DNA of 64,000 nucleotides from Cladorrhinum sp. PSN259. Taxonomy: Eukaryota; Ascomycota; Sordariomycetes; Sordariales; Podosporaceae. Where the stretch lies: the NCBI GenBank assembly GCA_033725935.1, contig MU867105.1, positions 186,001 to 250,000 on the forward strand, given 5' to 3'. Below the pieces are notes generated by a model. That model saw only the letters and a program-made list of their open reading frames with translations. It did not search any database and was not told where the DNA came from. The translations under genes were made by a program, and so were the position numbers. Shown here in pieces: positions 47,201 to 58,600 of the stretch. Positions within the stretch are counted from its first letter, which is position 1. Each line of letters begins with the position of its first letter.

Positions 47201-47996
47201 AAGTTCTTCAGCCTGTGGTTTGGTGGCATGGAATCCTTTACCCGCGTTCATGACAAGAAGCTTTGCATCATGGCCATCATTGCTCTTCTCAGCATTCGCG
47301 CCGATCAAGTTCCACAGAGCGTGGCAGTTGGGTGGCCAAGACTTCTCCAGGGCATTACTATGCTCTTCCACACGCTTCCCGCAGCTATGCAGAACCGTGA
47401 AGAGGCTCTAAAGGATGACTACCAGTTTGACAGCGGCAACTATGGCTTCGACGAGGAGGAAGACGAGTGGGATGAAGCGGATGCCGCCGCCGAGGAGCTC
47501 GAAGAGGAGACTGGTGAGAACAAGGATGAGAGCACAGCATATCTAGAATTCCTCAACGACGAGGTAAGGCGCTTACATAAAGCTCGAGTATGAAGCTGAT
47601 TACTGATGCATCTTGAAATAGGCACAGAAGTTCGGCTCCGTGGACGCTGATCTCTCTGATGACGAGCTTGGTGAGGATAGCGTTTTGCTTGAGTCGCCTC
47701 TCGACAAGGTCGACCCGTACAATGTTTTCAAGGAGTCTCTTCTCAGTAAGTCCAGGCCCTCTTTCATAGTCTGACGAGATTTGCTATAAAATATCTTGAT
47801 GTTCTCATGCTCCTGCCTTCCCAGTTGCACCTCATATTCTAACTTTTTCGCAGAACTTCAACAAGAGCAACCTCAGTACTATGCTTCCCTGACAGCACAC
47901 TTGGCTGCCGAAGAACAAGCCATCATCACCAATGTGTTCCAACAGGCCGACATTATCGCACAGCAGGCCGCCTCTGCGCCGAATGGTTCGAGCTAA
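44251..47996 (+). CDS. Importin-beta family karyopherin, Nmd5/Sxm1 (importin-7/8) type, six exons
   Basis: Nuclear import receptor built of HEAT repeats that binds Ran-GTP and carries cargo through nuclear pores. Exons 44251-44340, 44557-44635, 44755-45221, 45338-47563, 47622-47745 and 47854-47996 join in frame to 1042 aa, the size of yeast Nmd5. The N-terminal importin-beta domain is visible (RRTAELQLKQAEQHSNF, TVIYLKNRVNRAW), followed by HFDFPEKWPSF. The fourth exon opens with LELSPYLRQNASSLGWCTIF, which fixes the acceptor. Long helical repeats fill the middle. A strongly acidic stretch (FDEEEDEWDEADAAAEELEE) precedes the last 120 residues, as in importin-7/8. Introns 1 (216 bp), 2 (119 bp) and 3 (116 bp) are long for this window. 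Intron 3 contains C, T and A homopolymers. I cannot separate Nmd5 from Sxm1 from sequence alone. Confidence 0.93.
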
Positions 47997-48376
47997 AGGC
48001 TTATTCTGCACGGTATGGCTGCATAGGGTCGGTCAACGAGCGAGTTTATAGAGGCGTTTCGATTCACACTCCGTCAACGTATTGCAAACATCTATTATAA
48101 GAGGCCACTACGTGGCATAGATGATACCATGGCCCTTGAGCTGTTGAAAGAGCGGTGACATGGCCAAGGATCAGACAACCTGGGGAAAAGCGGAATTCTG
48201 TTTTGTGACTGTCTTGGGCCGGTTTGAGAAAGAGAAATGCATGCAAATGCAGCACATTTCTACAAGTCACAGCAGAAGGACTCGTGTCTCTAAACAAAAA
48301 GAAGGAAAGAGGGTGATGGGAAGGTAGTCAAAGATTCAAGCCGAAATTGGAGGAGACGATGAATGGATGAAGTACG

Positions 48377-48406
48377 GGTATGGTATGGTATGGTATGGTA
48401 TGGTAT
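48377..48406. repeat. Pentanucleotide repeat (GGTAT)6
   Basis: Six perfect tandem copies of GGTAT about 380 bp downstream of the importin stop codon. Confidence 0.92.
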
Positions 48407-49161
48407 GACTTGGCTTTATATTTATATGAGCATGGCTGCTTGCTTTGTGGTTTTTTTTCTTCTTCAGAGTCTTGGTTTTCTGGTGTTCTGTTTGCTCATG
48501 GTCACTACACTTCATATCCCCCCAATCGTATGATTTTGTCACATCACAGTCTTAGAGAGGTCATGTTGAATTTGGTGTTGCATCTGTGAAGAGGCATAAG
48601 AAAAGAGGGGGAGTATAGTCGGTCAGTCGATTTGTTTTGTTTTTGTGTCCAGGAGAGGGGGGAAGTTAGCGGAGGAAGGAAAGGCAAACTCTAGAGTAAG
48701 GAGGGAGGGAAAAGGAACTTTGATACCGTCGCCTCAATGGTTGTACACCCAAGTAGAAGAAGCGGATTGATGCGAGTAAGTGCTCCATAAGTATTTAGGT
48801 AGTTTTGAAAAGCACACAAGCATAAGAAATTGAAGTATCAGATAGATATCCGTCCGTTTGAACCATTGTATGTAGTAGCATCGAAATTCATCATGAGACG
48901 ATGGAGTTTTTACTTCTAGACGTCGTCAACCGTGCACAAATATTTGACAAAAACAGATCCGGGAGGCTTATTACCACACTTCCCTGGTGAAACGAATACA
49001 TCATGGATCCCGTCAGACTCAATTAGTTTTATTCAAGACAGGAACTTTTATGCACTTCTTGTACATAGATTGTTGTCATGATCCTATCAGTACCACGAAT
49101 TGAATTGATAGCACCAGAGAGGAACGTGTGAAAGAGAGCGAGGAGGGGTCTGATTATTTGC

Positions 49162-49187
49162 AAAAAAAAAAAAAAAAAAAAAAAAAA
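49162..49187. repeat. Poly(A) tract, 26 bases
   Basis: An uninterrupted run of 26 A. No retroposed gene body or target-site duplication is recognisable beside it, so it is listed as a simple homopolymer. Confidence 0.9.
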
Positions 49188-51538
49188 GGTTCTCGATCTT
49201 GTGTCTATTGGAACGTGATACGTACTTGCTATCATCTAGGATTTCGCTGTCTGTTCCTTTCTCTGTTTTTCTTGCTGCCATCAATGAGTTAAAAAGAGGA
49301 CATCGATATGATGTGAGGTGTGAAGACTTTGGGAAAACCAAGGTCATATCCCCACTTTCTTTGTTCTTCTGGTTGCCCGGTGTGAATTATTGACAAAGAG
49401 GGTCATGAGCCAGGGGAAAACATAACAAGTTATTGAGATAGGTGTATGTATCAGCTATACTAACCCCTTGTGAATTTTCACTCTGTGTCAAAGTTGTCTG
49501 GAAATCGTGTGTCTCTCTCCGTCATTCGTGATTGCCGTGAGGAAACGTATTGTTACCGGTTATTCGGATTGAGAACAGTGATGAGTGTCGCGCATCTTGC
49601 TATCGCCTTCTATCTTAACTATTACTTGACATGTGGATATCCTGTTGGACAGATCGCCATGTCAATCGAATTTTGTCCCCAGCAATGAGCGCATCTGGTT
49701 CTGAGGAATGGGCTTTATCATGTGACCTCAGGGTTCCCGGAAGATGCTTTTTGTAAGAACCGAAGCTTAGGATATAGCACCGTTATGCCTTCTTGGGATA
49801 GAGATCGAGATTGTACAACAGGAGAAAGTTGCCCCAAGTATCAAGTAGGTAGTTAGGTCCTTAACCAGTAGTGTTACAATGCCCAATCAGATGTATGTAG
49901 CATGTGGCAAGACGATGATGATGAGAAACGGGCAGATACTTCTTGATGAGGTATCACAGTACATCAATTGTTCAAACTCATGATTATCATGTCAGAGCCG
50001 GACGTATGGGTTGTCACAACAACTTTGAGATAAACGTCGATAACGTCTGGGCCACTCGCATCCGATGTTCCATCCACCGTTGCCACTGGACGGTAAGCCA
50101 AGCAAATAGATGATTCCAGTACAAGTTCAAATCCACATGTTTCATGCCAAGCAGACCTCGTGGGCCAAGAGAACGTGCTTGACGCCTCCGCTTGGTATGT
50201 GAGATACCACTGACGTTCATGATGAAAGCACACGTCACCCCGGCCTGTCCTGGGCACGATGATAGGGCTGGTGAGAAGTCCTAGAAGGTTGAACGCCACC
50301 CAGCTGGTAAACGTTGACCAAAACCCCAATCTTAACTTCTCCCTGCCTGTCTGAAGACCTAGTACGACGGGCATGTTGAGGTTATCGTGTATGCTCTGCG
50401 GGCAACACAAATAAAGTCCGGCCCAACAACCCATAACGCGAGAAGAAATTGAACCAGTAAAGCGAAACGCAACCGTGGCTTGGAGCTTGCAAGAATTCAC
50501 AACTCAAGTACCTGATACCACGGACAGGTACCTTGGTTCGGTGTGTGTTCTGAACAACACCATGAGCATATGAAAATAAATCGAAAGCGAGGGGGGCTAG
50601 AACCCCCACGGAGCACATGCAGCGTAGCATCCATTCACGTCGACTTGCAGGCGGAAGAAAATTTCTGTCCAAAGGTTTTTTATCAGCCGCGCCCCCTTCT
50701 CAAACCGGTGAATGGGAGGCCAAAGATTTTGATTGCCCAGACTCGTCTAGACCTCTGTGAGATATCTGCTGTTGTGTCTACTTGACGTGGTGTTGCATGG
50801 GGAGTTCTAGAAGGGTCACAGACATGCTACGATGAGGTTCTAGCCTCCTAGAACACCTGTCTCTCGTCGATAAGGAACCGTACTTGTATTGTGTACATAA
50901 TCACGACGTAAATTTAGTCATGACAAGAAGTGCCATCTTGTCGTTTCTTCGTCAAAACCCAAAATAGGACCCATCCCCGTTAACACCCCAACCAAACATG
51001 GTTGCAGTGTCTTAACCGAGTTGGTTCTCACCAACCAAGCCTTGGCCAGTGCTCAAGCTGCATGCGAACGATGTTCCTTCACGGGGCGTCGGGATGGACA
51101 ACGGAGGAAGATGTCAGGAGGGGAAGGGGAAAAAACTCGCATACATCCGTAGCTGATTCGTTGGTGATGGAGGCCAAATGCGCCATGGCGGGGCAGCAGC
51201 CATCCATCCATCCGCACTCCCCTCTGCACCAACAACAAAGCCAACTCACCCAAAGACATCTCATCCAGTATAATTCTATGCATTACCAAGAAGGTCGTTC
51301 ATCGGGAACTGGACGACCCGGTCGCCAGCCATACTCGGTAAGTTATCCAGTGCACAAATCCCTGGGTGCGCCAGCCACTCACACGTACATTGCCCCTCCG
51401 TGAACCCGACCACGAGCTGTGACCTATCGCAAAATCCCAGATGTGAAAATGAGAGAAAAAACTGAGCAAGCTCAATGAGATGGGCTGAGGAAAAGATATC
51501 AGGGGCATATTCCATGACTGCTCGAACAACCGGGAACA

Positions 51539-51552
51539 CCCCCCCCCCCCCC
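51539..51552. repeat. Poly(C) tract, 14 bases
   Basis: Fourteen C residues followed by A and five more C in the gene-free region between importin and kinase. Confidence 0.88.
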
Positions 51553-53234
51553 ACCCCCGCTAATACATCTCCGGTTTCCCCCTCCTTTGTTACAGTTTAC
51601 GCCGTCTTATGATTTGACGTCTTTTTGAAGCCTGTTCGCTCTCCCGCGCCGTTGACCCGAGAAGGATTTCGGACAAGAAAACCCAAACCGGTGACAAAAA
51701 GCCAACTTTACGGACACTCCGTCACCGAATCATTCGTCATATTTTTTTTCTTCGTATCCTAATTCCCCAAAGCCGGTAATAAAATGAACAAAAAAAATAG
51801 AAAAAAAATATGATAGATCAGAGCTACAGGCTCGGCTTATTCTCGGCCTCGATTATTCATACAGCTGTGATTATTGTTGATAGTCATAATGATGATTGAT
51901 GATAACGTGACAAAGAAAAATATGGCACCGAGTAATACCGCCGAGCAGGAGAACAACAGAATCTGAAAAACAAGAAAAAAACATAGACAAGAAAAGATCA
52001 CATGCGTCTGCTCTTCCTGTTGTGGTAGTGCTCCATTGCGGTCAGGTCGGTTTTATTCTTGAATTCCCTACACCGACCTTAAACACAATATCAACCGGTC
52101 CGGCCGGCGACTCCGTCCCCTTCCGTCCCCTTTCCCCTTGCTCCCCGTTTCTCCATCATCATCATCGACGCTTTGTTTCTTTTGCCTCCCATCATTCCCC
52201 GCAAGAAGCCCCGCAATGATCAAGCTTGAGAACCCCTGCTCAAATCGACAGCGTTACAATAGATCTAATCCTTCCAGAGTCCTGTTATATGTACACCTCC
52301 ATCGGGGTTAGACTGACTGGTGCGGTACCATCCATACATAGCCTTCATTTTTTGCTGAAAAGCGCTAGTCTTTCTAACCCCGGCGGAGGTATAGTAAGCT
52401 CGGTTTACCTCGGTTCAAGGCGTCAATTTGATAACTACCTTCCATCTTTACACCACTCAAGAAGCTTGGGTATCAGTTTGATGTTAAGCATTTGTAAGAA
52501 CAACTTCATCGTTGATAGAGAGAGCAAAGGCGGTAAAATATGTGCAAACGTTTCTTTGGATTCCTTGATATCTCTCGTCTGCCCCTCGCTCTCTTTCCAA
52601 ACGGTCGCAAATCACCAATTTTTGTGTCCGTATACCTTGAAAGGCATGACATGCTACAAGAATCCTTCACACCCTGCTCACGCCTACTCTCTCTCCTTAC
52701 TTTCATGTCTATGTAGAAAGCAGACAAATAGAAACATCAGACATTATGTACTTTCTCCCTCCTGTTCTCCGGGGTGTCTCTTCTTCGTGATGCATTGATT
52801 AAAGAAAAGTAAATAAGAAAGACCAAAAAATAATAACAAAAGGCTTTGAGGGTGTTAAAAGGAGTAACGTCATCCATAACGCACGCATGGGTTGCGGGAC
52901 GTGAGAGAAACTAGACGTTGCGTTCAAACCGTTGCTGGTTATCTTGCTTGGGGGGAGAGAAAAAAGACGACTTATTGCTAAGACATATCCACCCACTCTG
53001 CCTCCCCCCTCTCCAAAGAAAAGAACAGAGAGATATCCACCACCGAAACAGAAAAACTATTCCCCAAAGGAAGAGTGCCGCCCAAATGAAACCAACCGTC
53101 ATGGTTATGGTCCCTTATATCCCCGATTGTGTAACGCCGATGTATGTTTCGTGTGCGCATTCAAGCAACTCCTCGCTGAACCATCGCAGAAAAGATCATT
53201 TATGAAGAATGGGTGGTAGAAAGGTAGTAGTTCT

Positions 53235-55610
53235 TTAGTAGCCAGGTTGCCCTGGCATCTTACCCAAAGAATGCGACGAAAATTGCTTCTTGGGAGGTGC
53301 GTGGTTATGGCAAAAAAGCTTCTGGCCGCCGCGCATCAGGGAGGCCTTCTTTGCTGCGTCGATCATGGTCGTGGCGGGGTCGGGCTCTTCGTTGTCAGCC
53401 TTTTGACAGCATTCGATATTCTTGACCCAGCGGTTATTTACGACCTCAGCGATAGTGACGCGATTATCCGGATTGGGGTTGAGCATCTGAAGAAGAACTC
53501 GTCGGAGAGCTGGTGGTTTGACCATGAGGTCAAAGGGCTTAACGTAGGGATAATCAGCCTCGGATATGACCGCGCCGTCAGTGTCCCGATGCTTCTCATT
53601 CCATCTTTCCCACCCGCGTACGAGCTCGCTGTAGTTGGCACTGCCGGCGTCTCCGACCTGAGCTTTTGCCCATATAGCCCCCCCAAAGATGAAGTGCAGC
53701 ATGACCACAGCCGAGCTCCATACGTCGACGCCGCGGGGGTCGTAGTCGCCTCCCTTCTGAAGCACTTCTGGGGCCATGTACGGTAAGCTGCCGCATATTC
53801 CCGGCGCGCAACGACGTACCTCGCCCATGTTCTTACCGCACTGGCCTCCAGCTTCCCTCAATCCTGGGTGGGTGCCCGAGAAGACTTCGGAGACGCCAAA
53901 GTCGGCAATCTTGAGAGCGCTGTCGCTGGTGAGGAGCAAGTTCTCGAGCTTAAGGTCGCGATGTGCGATGCCGTTTGCATGAAGGTAGTTGACGCCCCGG
54001 ACGAGCTGCTTGAAAAGACACAGACGATCCTTTTCCCTCTCTTCACCCTTGAGATGGCCGTCTCTGACCATGGAGAACAAATCGCCCTCCGTGCAGTACT
54101 CCATCACATGATTCCATCGGCCATGGTCGATGCATAGTCGTATTGTCGAGACAACGTTGGGGTGGTTCAAGCTCTTTGAAAGGGTATACTCTGATTTGAT
54201 CTTCTTTTCGTATTCCTCCTTGGTTTCCGAGCGTGTCTTGCTGCGGAACTCCTTGACTGCGACGACCTCGGTGGGGCAGCCTTTCCTCACCATCGCCTTG
54301 ACCTTGGCTTGGCCACCCTTGCCGAGGGACTTGCCATGGCGCCCAAGGAGCTTGTGGTGTTCATACTCAAATTCTGCCAACAACTCAGCTACATCCACCA
54401 CAAAGTCGTCTGGCAAGCTCAAACTCATCCGGCGAGCCTTGAGCCCCGTGCCAGATTCTGCAGGCATCTCCCAGAACTGTCTCTGGATTTGAGTGACGTC
54501 AATTTGTCCATCGGCAGCCGCGGGAACCAAGGGCCCCTCTTGCTTCGAATAGTCAACGCTGCTTGCGCGCCGTCTGAGTTGAAGCTGGTCTCCACCCTTG
54601 GGAACATGAGGCCGGGAGCGAAGGAAGCTCGTTGATGCACGAGGCTTCTTGTTGAGGAATGATTCTGAGCTGGGAAGTGTGGGTTTTGATGCCTGTTCCC
54701 TACTGCGAATAGCCATCTCTATTGGTGATCCTGGTGAGGGGGGAGAGTTTGAAGGTGGTGTGTTGGAGCGGGTAGTAGCCGAACTCCTGTTCATTGACCA
54801 CCTGCGGGTTGGAATCTTGCGATGGCCGCCCTCGTTTGGATCTGCTATGATGCTGCTAGAGTCCGCTGGTGCCTTGTCCAAGTGAGCGACTCGCTTGATA
54901 AAGCTTGACATGTTGCGGCGCAGATTCGAACTGCTAAAGGTAGGCCGTCTGGAGGGAGCGGGATTTGTAGAGTCCTGGTCAGTAATGGATGGGCTAGTAA
55001 GCGTTGGTGTCAAGGGGGCACCAGTAGCGCGAGGGGTTTGTTGAGACTCTGAAATGGACGAGGCGGGGCTTTTTGGCGCTTTAGGTTGTGGCGTGGCCCC
55101 AGTAGCGAGGGAAAGAGGCGGTTTTGAGCCCGGTGTGGTGCCGGCCGGCACGGCCGAAAACGAGGCAGTGTTTGCGTCACTGACAAGATGCTCCTGAGAT
55201 ACGCCTGGGTGAATCTCGTGATTCGCAAGGGTGTGAAAATCCTGAGACTGGCGACCGCTCACGGGTGTGACTGGCTCATTTACGGCTTCACTGTCGGTTT
55301 CATCGCCCTCTTCAAGAATTGGGTGGGTAAGCTCAGTTGGGTACTGGCGAGGTGAAGAAGAGAGACTTGACGAGGAAGTAGCGGTATTTGATGGTGTCGA
55401 TGAGTCTAGAGAGAAAAACGTTGAGTTAAGTGTCTTTGCAATGTTTTTGCGGCTTGAGCGAGGACGGGAGTGAGGGTGTAAATATGAGTGTGAGAAGGGG
55501 GTTTCTGAGGAAGGCAGCCTTTCATGGCTTAAATTATCAAAAGGAGTGAGAATCAAGATACCTAAAGATGAGGTCTGCGTCGCCGCAGCAGCTAGCACAG
55601 AGACGGCCAT
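53235..55610 (-). CDS. Ser/Thr protein kinase, Hal4/Sat4 (HAL) family, with optional in-frame intron
   Basis: Predicted Ser/Thr kinase of the fungal Hal4/Hal5 family, whose yeast members regulate potassium and nutrient transporters at the plasma membrane. From the ATG at 55610 the frame is open for 791 codons to the stop at 53237-53235. The first 400 residues are Ser/Pro/Thr-rich and likely disordered. The kinase domain follows: glycine loop GKGGQAKV, VAVKEF lysine, VMEYCTEGDLFSMV, HRDLKLENLL (near residue 550), IADFG, GSLPYMAPEV and VDVWSSAVVM. The domain ends with RWVKNIECC, a typical HAL-family C-lobe ending. A 60-residue tail follows. A possible intron (55561-55406, gtatct...cttaac...ctctctag) is 156 bp, a multiple of three without stops. 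Splicing would give 739 aa. The frame upstream of 55610 begins only with GTG. Confidence 0.9.
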   Translation of the reverse strand: MAVSVLAAAATQTSSLGILILTPFDNLSHERLPSSETPFSHSYLHPHSRPRSSRKNIAKTLNSTFFSLDSSTPSNTATSSSSLSSSPRQYPTELTHPILEEGDETDSEAVNEPVTPVSGRQSQDFHTLANHEIHPGVSQEHLVSDANTASFSAVPAGTTPGSKPPLSLATGATPQPKAPKSPASSISESQQTPRATGAPLTPTLTSPSITDQDSTNPAPSRRPTFSSSNLRRNMSSFIKRVAHLDKAPADSSSIIADPNEGGHRKIPTRRWSMNRSSATTRSNTPPSNSPPSPGSPIEMAIRSREQASKPTLPSSESFLNKKPRASTSFLRSRPHVPKGGDQLQLRRRASSVDYSKQEGPLVPAAADGQIDVTQIQRQFWEMPAESGTGLKARRMSLSLPDDFVVDVAELLAEFEYEHHKLLGRHGKSLGKGGQAKVKAMVRKGCPTEVVAVKEFRSKTRSETKEEYEKKIKSEYTLSKSLNHPNVVSTIRLCIDHGRWNHVMEYCTEGDLFSMVRDGHLKGEEREKDRLCLFKQLVRGVNYLHANGIAHRDLKLENLLLTSDSALKIADFGVSEVFSGTHPGLREAGGQCGKNMGEVRRCAPGICGSLPYMAPEVLQKGGDYDPRGVDVWSSAVVMLHFIFGGAIWAKAQVGDAGSANYSELVRGWERWNEKHRDTDGAVISEADYPYVKPFDLMVKPPALRRVLLQMLNPNPDNRVTIAEVVNNRWVKNIECCQKADNEEPDPATTMIDAAKKASLMRGGQKLFCHNHAPPKKQFSSHSLGKMPGQPGY

Positions 55611-58600
55611 TGTTGGATTAGGTATGCGAGAGCGGCGAGTGACGGGATGGTGGGGTGGTTTCCTCTTCAGTGGGGGAGCGGGCAAGCGGGCAATCACACC
55701 TGCAGCAGCAGCAGACCACCTGAGTGTGTTTTTGTGGTGTTGGTGGCCCTGTCTTCAGCGGGCAGTACGTCAGGGGACCCAGCGAACTGCACTGAGGGAC
55801 TGAGGTTGCACAATGACCGAACGGGACAGCGGCTAGATAGCCCCTGGACCCTTTTGGCTGAACAATCCGACAATCTCCAATTGCCTTGTTTATTCCGCCG
55901 AAAACCGTCTGAAAAGCTGGAAATGTGCACAACCTAATTCTTCAACAATTGTGCTGGCTTCTGTGCTGGATGCTGCGGGATCTGGTCGGACCAAGACAAC
56001 CAGAAAGACGGTAAAGAGCACAGCTTTGCCGTTATATATATCTGACCCTCGACGAAATCTCGTTGCTGCAGAACGTATTGCGACCGACAAATGGTTCCCT
56101 GCCAAGACGTCTTGGGTGAGCACGGCGAGAGATTTGTGTAGCCCTGTGTGAGGTGTAGCCAGGCGTGGCGCTGTGTCGACGGTACCAAAACGGCCGAGAT
56201 CTACACGTTCAAATACCGGTTGGCTCGCGCGTCCTCTTGGCAGTCGATTTGATTCGGGTGCGAGGAATCCGGAAATGGGCGTGGAGGTTTTGGAGGAGAG
56301 GGCCCGTGGGCGGAGAGTTTATAACGACATGGTGGAAGTGTGAAAAGGGAAAAAGTAAGACTGGAAAAAAGAGTGGGAAATGTGCGTTTGTTAAGCACGG
56401 AATAAACAGGTCTGGGCTGCTGGGGGAAGGCGACATCCAAAGCTGGATCCGGGGGGAATCTTGAGGGTTTTTGGGGCGATTGGGGGGGGGAGTGGGGGGT
56501 GGGTGTTAGGAGTTAGCGCACGTACGGAAGTGGTAGTAGTGGGCTAGCAAACGAGAGCGGGGCTCCAGGTATATTTCGAGCAGGCTGCGGGATGCGGAAG
56601 CGGAGCAGGGCATTTCCAGCATTTTCAATTCATCTTTCATTCTTTCCTTCATTCATTCACCTTCACTCGTTCATGGGAACGTGGAGTCCTGAGCCTCGTG
56701 GACAATCGAAAGTAACTCAACGGTAATAAAAGATAACTCGACGGTAATAGGTGGTCAATGTCCATTGTAAGTCCGGGATAGGTTCTTTATCGCCGCTTCG
56801 TGGTTCTGGTTTTGCACGTTCTCTTCATGCACTGGCCGCTGTTATCAATTTTGTCATCCAGGTACCCAGAACCTGAAAAGTAGCCAGTACCTCGCACCGC
56901 TGTCTGAGTTGGGAGAACCGCCTGAATCGCGGGTCAGCACACAGCCAGTTTACTTCACTTTGAGATTGCAGATGCCAAGCAGTTCCACAAGACCATCTTT
57001 GAGACCGAGCCCATCCACCCAGCATCTGAATTTTGCACGTAGGCATCTGTGTGGTTACAAGAAACGGAGATGGAGGTTGCATCGACCAGTCATCAGTGAA
57101 CCTCACAGTTCATGGAGGACGAGAGAGACATGCCAAGGAAAGCACGACAAATCTACTGCGTAACGGCTAGCTGGATATCTCCAGAAGCCCGACACCGATT
57201 TGAGATGGAAGCCCCAGAGTTTTCAAGGCGGGAAGGACGGGACTGGTCATGGCAGCTGGAAGCGGGCATCCTGAGATGGGCTTGGCCGTCTGCACTGGGA
57301 TGCGGCTGTGTCAGTGACCAACTGACCGCCGGAGTGAAAAATACAAAACAGAAAAGTGCCTTGGAAGCTCCTCATTATGACTGTGAAAATCTTGGCTGTT
57401 TGTCAAGATCTGGCGTTTGCTTCAATTTCTACTCTTGGCTGCGAATGCAATGAATCAAGGAGCACGTTGGCTTTTACGTGAAGAAGCATTGGGGCTGCTT
57501 GGTTGCTTCCATCGCCAACTTGCGCTGAGCGGGCATCCATTGACTTACACATACAGGTACCGGGTACAAATCGAACAAATTCGCTCCAGCGAACGGGATG
57601 AACTCCACCCCCACCAACCGCCGAGAGGCCGAGGATGGATCGAATGGACCCTAATTTCTGGGCAAAGTGATTGGCTAAGTGGAAGAGCAGATGGTGGATA
57701 CAGATGCGAGGGGGTGTGGGTGGGCGCTTTTTGATGCTGTTCTAGAAAGTCAATTATTTCTCATCTGCCTCTCTTTCATTGCGTTTATTACAACAAGAGG
57801 TGTGGCACGCGTTGGGACGGCTGCATGTCCTCTGTGGTATTTTCTCTTTATTATCATGGCCCGTGTCGGAGCGAGTCGGTGCTTCTTCGCCGAGCCGGCT
57901 GCTGGGAGGTTTCCTGTCGTCCTATCGCCCTCAGTCGCCAAGGCGCTCCAGGAATGACCAAGCCCGCCTCCAAATATGCCGCAATCAAGCGCTTGATGTC
58001 GTTGATGTCGGCTCTTGTTGATCGAGCTGTAGGTGAACTGGAATGACGATGATCGACGGCTTGGCGGTGCGGAGCTTGAAGTTGATGAGGATGGTGAGGG
58101 TGTGAGGGTGTGAGGGTATGGGTGGTCAGGATGGTGAGATTGGGGTTTCCGTTTCTCCTTTGCTCCTTGTCGACGGGAACACTCTAAACGCGAGCTGCCG
58201 ACAACCCCTCCTCCACCTTCCGCATCTTGGTCTCCGTTGTAACTCGCCAAGCATCACATTCAGCCCGTCATCCAGCGATTCAGTCTTCAGACACGCAGTC
58301 GAGCTGATCAACCGTGCTAGGGCAACAGGTAGCACGTTGCATGTTTCAAAAGGCCCGCCATAACTAGTCCGTCACGGCCGTGTAACTTTTTGGGTCGATG
58401 AGGTAAACCAGAGTAATGGATACCGACTTTTTGTGAATCCCTGCCAAGGTTGGCGGTCGCCCGGAAAGGCTTCCTGCGTCATCGGGCATTCTCTTATGTT
58501 CTCCTTATGATACCGAATCTTTCCTTTACGTTTGTTATTTCAACTACCCCCGATCCACATGAAGATCACTTGCTTCTAGAAGAAAAAAACAGGAGACGAG

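Larger units (their letters stand above)
47997..53234. other. Convergent gene-free interval between importin and kinase
   Basis: 5.2 kb between two convergent stop codons. It contains a GGTAT pentamer repeat (48377-48406), a 26-A run (49162-49187), a 14-C run (51539-51552) and A/T-rich DNA around 51740-51990. The longest frames (49964-50500 minus, 52226-52798 plus) start with GTG or TTG and lack recognisable features. No gene is called; most of the sequence is unexplained. Confidence 0.45.

Noticed and set aside
49162..49187. Poly(A) as a retroposon tail
   Set aside because: No retroposed gene body or flanking duplication is visible beside it.
49964..50500. 178-codon minus-strand frame
   Set aside because: Starts with GTG, competes with another equally plausible frame on the same strand, and shows no recognisable family.
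50580..50630. Possible tRNA T-arm / hairpin (G5 and C5 around CTAGAA)
   Set aside because: The reverse-strand loop does not fit the tRNA T-loop consensus (pyrimidine at position 57), and no matching acceptor or D arm was found upstream.
52226..52798. 190-codon plus-strand frame
   Set aside because: Starts with TTG, has no domain or signal, and such a length is expected by chance in a window of this size.
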